From Pyxidicoccus trucidator (GTDB taxonomy: Bacteria; Myxococcota; Myxococcia; Myxococcales; Myxococcaceae), in NCBI RefSeq assembly GCF_010894435.1, contig NZ_JAAIXZ010000004.1, positions 234,300-298,299 of the forward strand: a stretch of 64,000 bases of DNA, written 5' to 3'. The position numbers and the translations under genes are program-made. Under the pieces are notes generated by a model. It was given only the letters and a program-made list of their open reading frames with translations, did not search any database and was not told the origin of the DNA. This document shows, one piece after another, positions 62,168 to 64,000 of this stretch. How positions within the stretch are numbered: the first letter of the stretch is position 1; every line of letters starts with the position of its first letter.

Positions 62168-63631
62168 ATGAGCCTCCGTGCGTGGCTCGCTGCCACCATG
62201 GGCCTGCTGGCCCTGCTGACGCTGATGGCCGCCACCTCGCTCGTGGTGCTGACGGGCGTGCTGGACCGCTCCGCGGCCACGCTCGGCAACTCCGTGGAGG
62301 GCGTGCGGCTGGCGGAGGAGGTGGAGGTCCGCCTGCTCTCCCATGACCGGCTGCTCCGGGAGAGTCTCCTCTCGGTGCCCATGGACACCGGCCGCGCCTC
62401 GCGAGCGCAGCTGGAGGCGACGCTGCTGCCGCACCTCGACGAGATCTGGCACATCGCCGCCTCCGATGCCGAGCGGGCGCTGGTGGACGCGATTCGCGGC
62501 CACATCGAAACCTACCTCGCGGAGCGGCGGGTCCGGTCCCAGGGGAAGGTCGGGCCCTCGCTCGAGGCCGCGCTGGATGGGCTGGAGCAGGTCATCGAAA
62601 TCAACGTGGCCGAGGCCCGGGCCGCGCGCGAGGAGGCGGCGCGGTGGAACAGCCTGGCCAACACGGTGGGGCTGGCGTTCTGTGTGCTGCTGCTGGCGGG
62701 CGTGGTGGCCGGCACCTTCCTGCTGAGAGGCATCGCCCTGCAGCCCCTGCGCGACATCAGCCAGGCCATGCGCCGCTTCGGCTCCGGCCGCAAGCGCACC
62801 CGCGCGCCCGAGGCGGGGCCGACGGAGCTGCGCGACATGGCGCGCACCTTCAACGAGATGGCCAACAGCCTGGCCCACCAGCAGGAGCAGCAGCTGGCCT
62901 TCCTCGCCGGGGTGGCCCACGAGCTGCGCAACCCGCTGTCCGCCCTCAAGCTGTCCACCGCCCTGCCGGGCCGGGGCGGCGCCCCGCTCACGCCGGAGCG
63001 CATGGAGCGCACCCTGGCGCTGGTGGGCCGGCAGGTGGACAGGCTGGACCGCATGGTGGGGGATTTGCTCGACTCCACGCGCATCGAGGCCGGCAAGCTG
63101 GAGCTGCGGCCGGAGGTGCGTGACGCGCGGGAGCTGGCGCGGGAGGTGGTGGAGCTCTACCGCTCGGGGGCCAGCGGGCATGTCCTCCAGCTCTCCCTGC
63201 CGGACACGCCGGTGCTGGTGCGCGGGGACCCGGCGCGGTTGGAGCAGGTGCTGCACAACCTGGTCAGCAATGCGCTGAAGTACTCGCCAGGGGGAAGCCG
63301 CGTGGACGTGGCCGTGCTCCGCGTGGGGGAAGAGGTGCTCCTGTCGGTGAGGGACGAGGGCATCGGCATCTCCGAGGACGAGAAGCGCCTGCTCTTCGCT
63401 CCGTTCCAGCGCGCGGGGAACGCGAAGCAGCGGGCGCCCGGGGTGGGGCTCGGGCTGTCCGTGGCCCGCCGCATCGTCGAGGCGCATGGGGGGTACATCG
63501 AGGTGGACAGCCAGCCCGGCACCGGCTCCGTGTTCAGGGTGCGCCTGCCGCTCGCCTCCGCGGAGGTCCGGCTCCCCGAGGGGATTCCCGGTCCGTCCAG
63601 CCCGCAGCCTCCGGAGGGGACGCTGCACTGA
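62168..63631 (+). CDS. Membrane sensor histidine kinase
   Basis: 487 residues; ATG after GGGAGGCCGC. Two membrane helices (residues about 8-30 and 166-188) flank a helical periplasmic sensor of about 135 residues. A HAMP domain follows (RGIALQPLRDISQAMRRFGS). HisKA with phospho-acceptor His251 in VAHELRNPLSALKLS, and HATPase with NLVSNALKYSPGG, DEGIGISEDEK and GVGLGLSVARRIVEAHGG. Complete and probably active. No response regulator gene adjoins it in this window. Confidence 0.92.
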   Translation: MSLRAWLAATMGLLALLTLMAATSLVVLTGVLDRSAATLGNSVEGVRLAEEVEVRLLSHDRLLRESLLSVPMDTGRASRAQLEATLLPHLDEIWHIAASDAERALVDAIRGHIETYLAERRVRSQGKVGPSLEAALDGLEQVIEINVAEARAAREEAARWNSLANTVGLAFCVLLLAGVVAGTFLLRGIALQPLRDISQAMRRFGSGRKRTRAPEAGPTELRDMARTFNEMANSLAHQQEQQLAFLAGVAHELRNPLSALKLSTALPGRGGAPLTPERMERTLALVGRQVDRLDRMVGDLLDSTRIEAGKLELRPEVRDARELAREVVELYRSGASGHVLQLSLPDTPVLVRGDPARLEQVLHNLVSNALKYSPGGSRVDVAVLRVGEEVLLSVRDEGIGISEDEKRLLFAPFQRAGNAKQRAPGVGLGLSVARRIVEAHGGYIEVDSQPGTGSVFRVRLPLASAEVRLPEGIPGPSSPQPPEGTLH

Positions 63632-63743
63632 GGCGGGGTGGCCCAGGAAGCGTTGCCTGACGCGCGTCGGCCCGTGGATGCAGGATGCGTCCTTGCATGC
63701 CCCGACGTACCTTCGGGTCCACACCATGGGAGTTTCCCGGAAT

Positions 63744-64000
63744 ATGAAGACCCTGCGCCGAGTCGCGTCGCTCGCCGCCCTGCTGGCCCTCGGGGGCCTG
63801 GGGGCGTGTGCCTCCCGTCAGCAGGCGCCGACCGCCTCCACCCCGCCCGCGCCCACCCAGGACGCGGCCTCTGTCGTCCAGTCCACGGAGGGTGGCTTCT
63901 CCGTCTCCATTCCAGGCCCCGTGAGTGAGGAGCGCCGCACGCAGACCACCGAGGTCGGCGAGGTGACACTCCACACCTTCATCGCCGTGCGCCCGGAGGC
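63744..64000 (+). CDS. Lipoprotein, 5' part only
   Basis: The gene runs off the window. MKTLRRVASLAALLALGGLG then AC gives a lipobox GAC; an ATG at 63726 in frame is an alternative. The visible mature part is Pro/Thr-rich, then FSVSIPGPVSEERR, a start seen in some small DUF-type exported proteins. Family uncertain. Confidence 0.75.
   Translation, partial: MKTLRRVASLAALLALGGLGACASRQQAPTASTPPAPTQDAASVVQSTEGGFSVSIPGPVSEERRTQTTEVGEVTLHTFIAVRPE

Overview
The window is high-G+C DNA with dense coding on both strands. It carries the signature of a predatory myxobacterium (Myxococcota, most likely Myxococcaceae such as Myxococcus, Corallococcus or Pyxidicoccus). The signs are many secreted lipoproteins built from Kelch, RCC1, putative-Ig and MopE-type calcium-motif repeats, a transmembrane Ser/Thr kinase of bacterial PKN type, a hybrid histidine kinase with a two-component-regulator propeller, an ECF sigma factor and PEGA/lamin-tail surface proteins. 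The genus is an inference from these families. I saw no rRNA, tRNA, insertion sequence, phage or CRISPR array.

Layout. 1-7.2 kb: the tail of a probable ABC-transporter ATPase, small stress-type proteins (DUF2171, DUF2267), a seven-blade Kelch lipoprotein, an M24 peptidase lipoprotein and a di-haem cytochrome c peroxidase. 7.2-19.5 kb: an outer-membrane barrel protein, a PA-domain subtilase, a transmembrane Ser/Thr kinase, an RDD membrane protein, a 1483-residue hybrid histidine kinase and a VanB-type ferredoxin reductase. 20-34.3 kb: hemerythrin, SIMPL protein, then a long minus-strand run of exported proteins (Ig-repeat exonuclease/lamin-tail lipoprotein, Cys-rich lamin-tail lipoprotein, M64 peptidase, PEGA protein, Ig-type lipoprotein). 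34.6-38.5 kb: SDR, diacylglycerol-kinase-like enzyme, Nudix protein and an unknown protein.

38.6-44.4 kb is the most unusual part. A consensus-like promoter with two tandem dyads precedes a PP2C phosphatase, a YegI/TerY-type kinase with a zinc ribbon, a cysteine hydrolase and a vWA protein, followed by a nucleotidyltransferase/small-protein pair. This looks like a variant of the TerY-type phosphorylation triad with an extra enzyme, possibly a stress or conflict system. The small partner protein recurs as an orphan near-copy at 49.3 kb with a short scar of the nucleotidyltransferase gene in front of it.

44.6-57 kb holds two paralogous RCC1-MopE fusion lipoproteins, an ECF sigma factor, a 5'-truncated dihydrofolate-reductase-family remnant, a large CARDB/Ig lipoprotein and a GT4 glycosyltransferase. 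57-64 kb holds another GT4 enzyme, a translationally coupled four-gene operon ending in a MurG-like glycosyltransferase, a small unknown protein, a membrane histidine kinase and the start of another lipoprotein gene. Several intergenic hairpins make convincing terminators, the best being at 26.5 kb.
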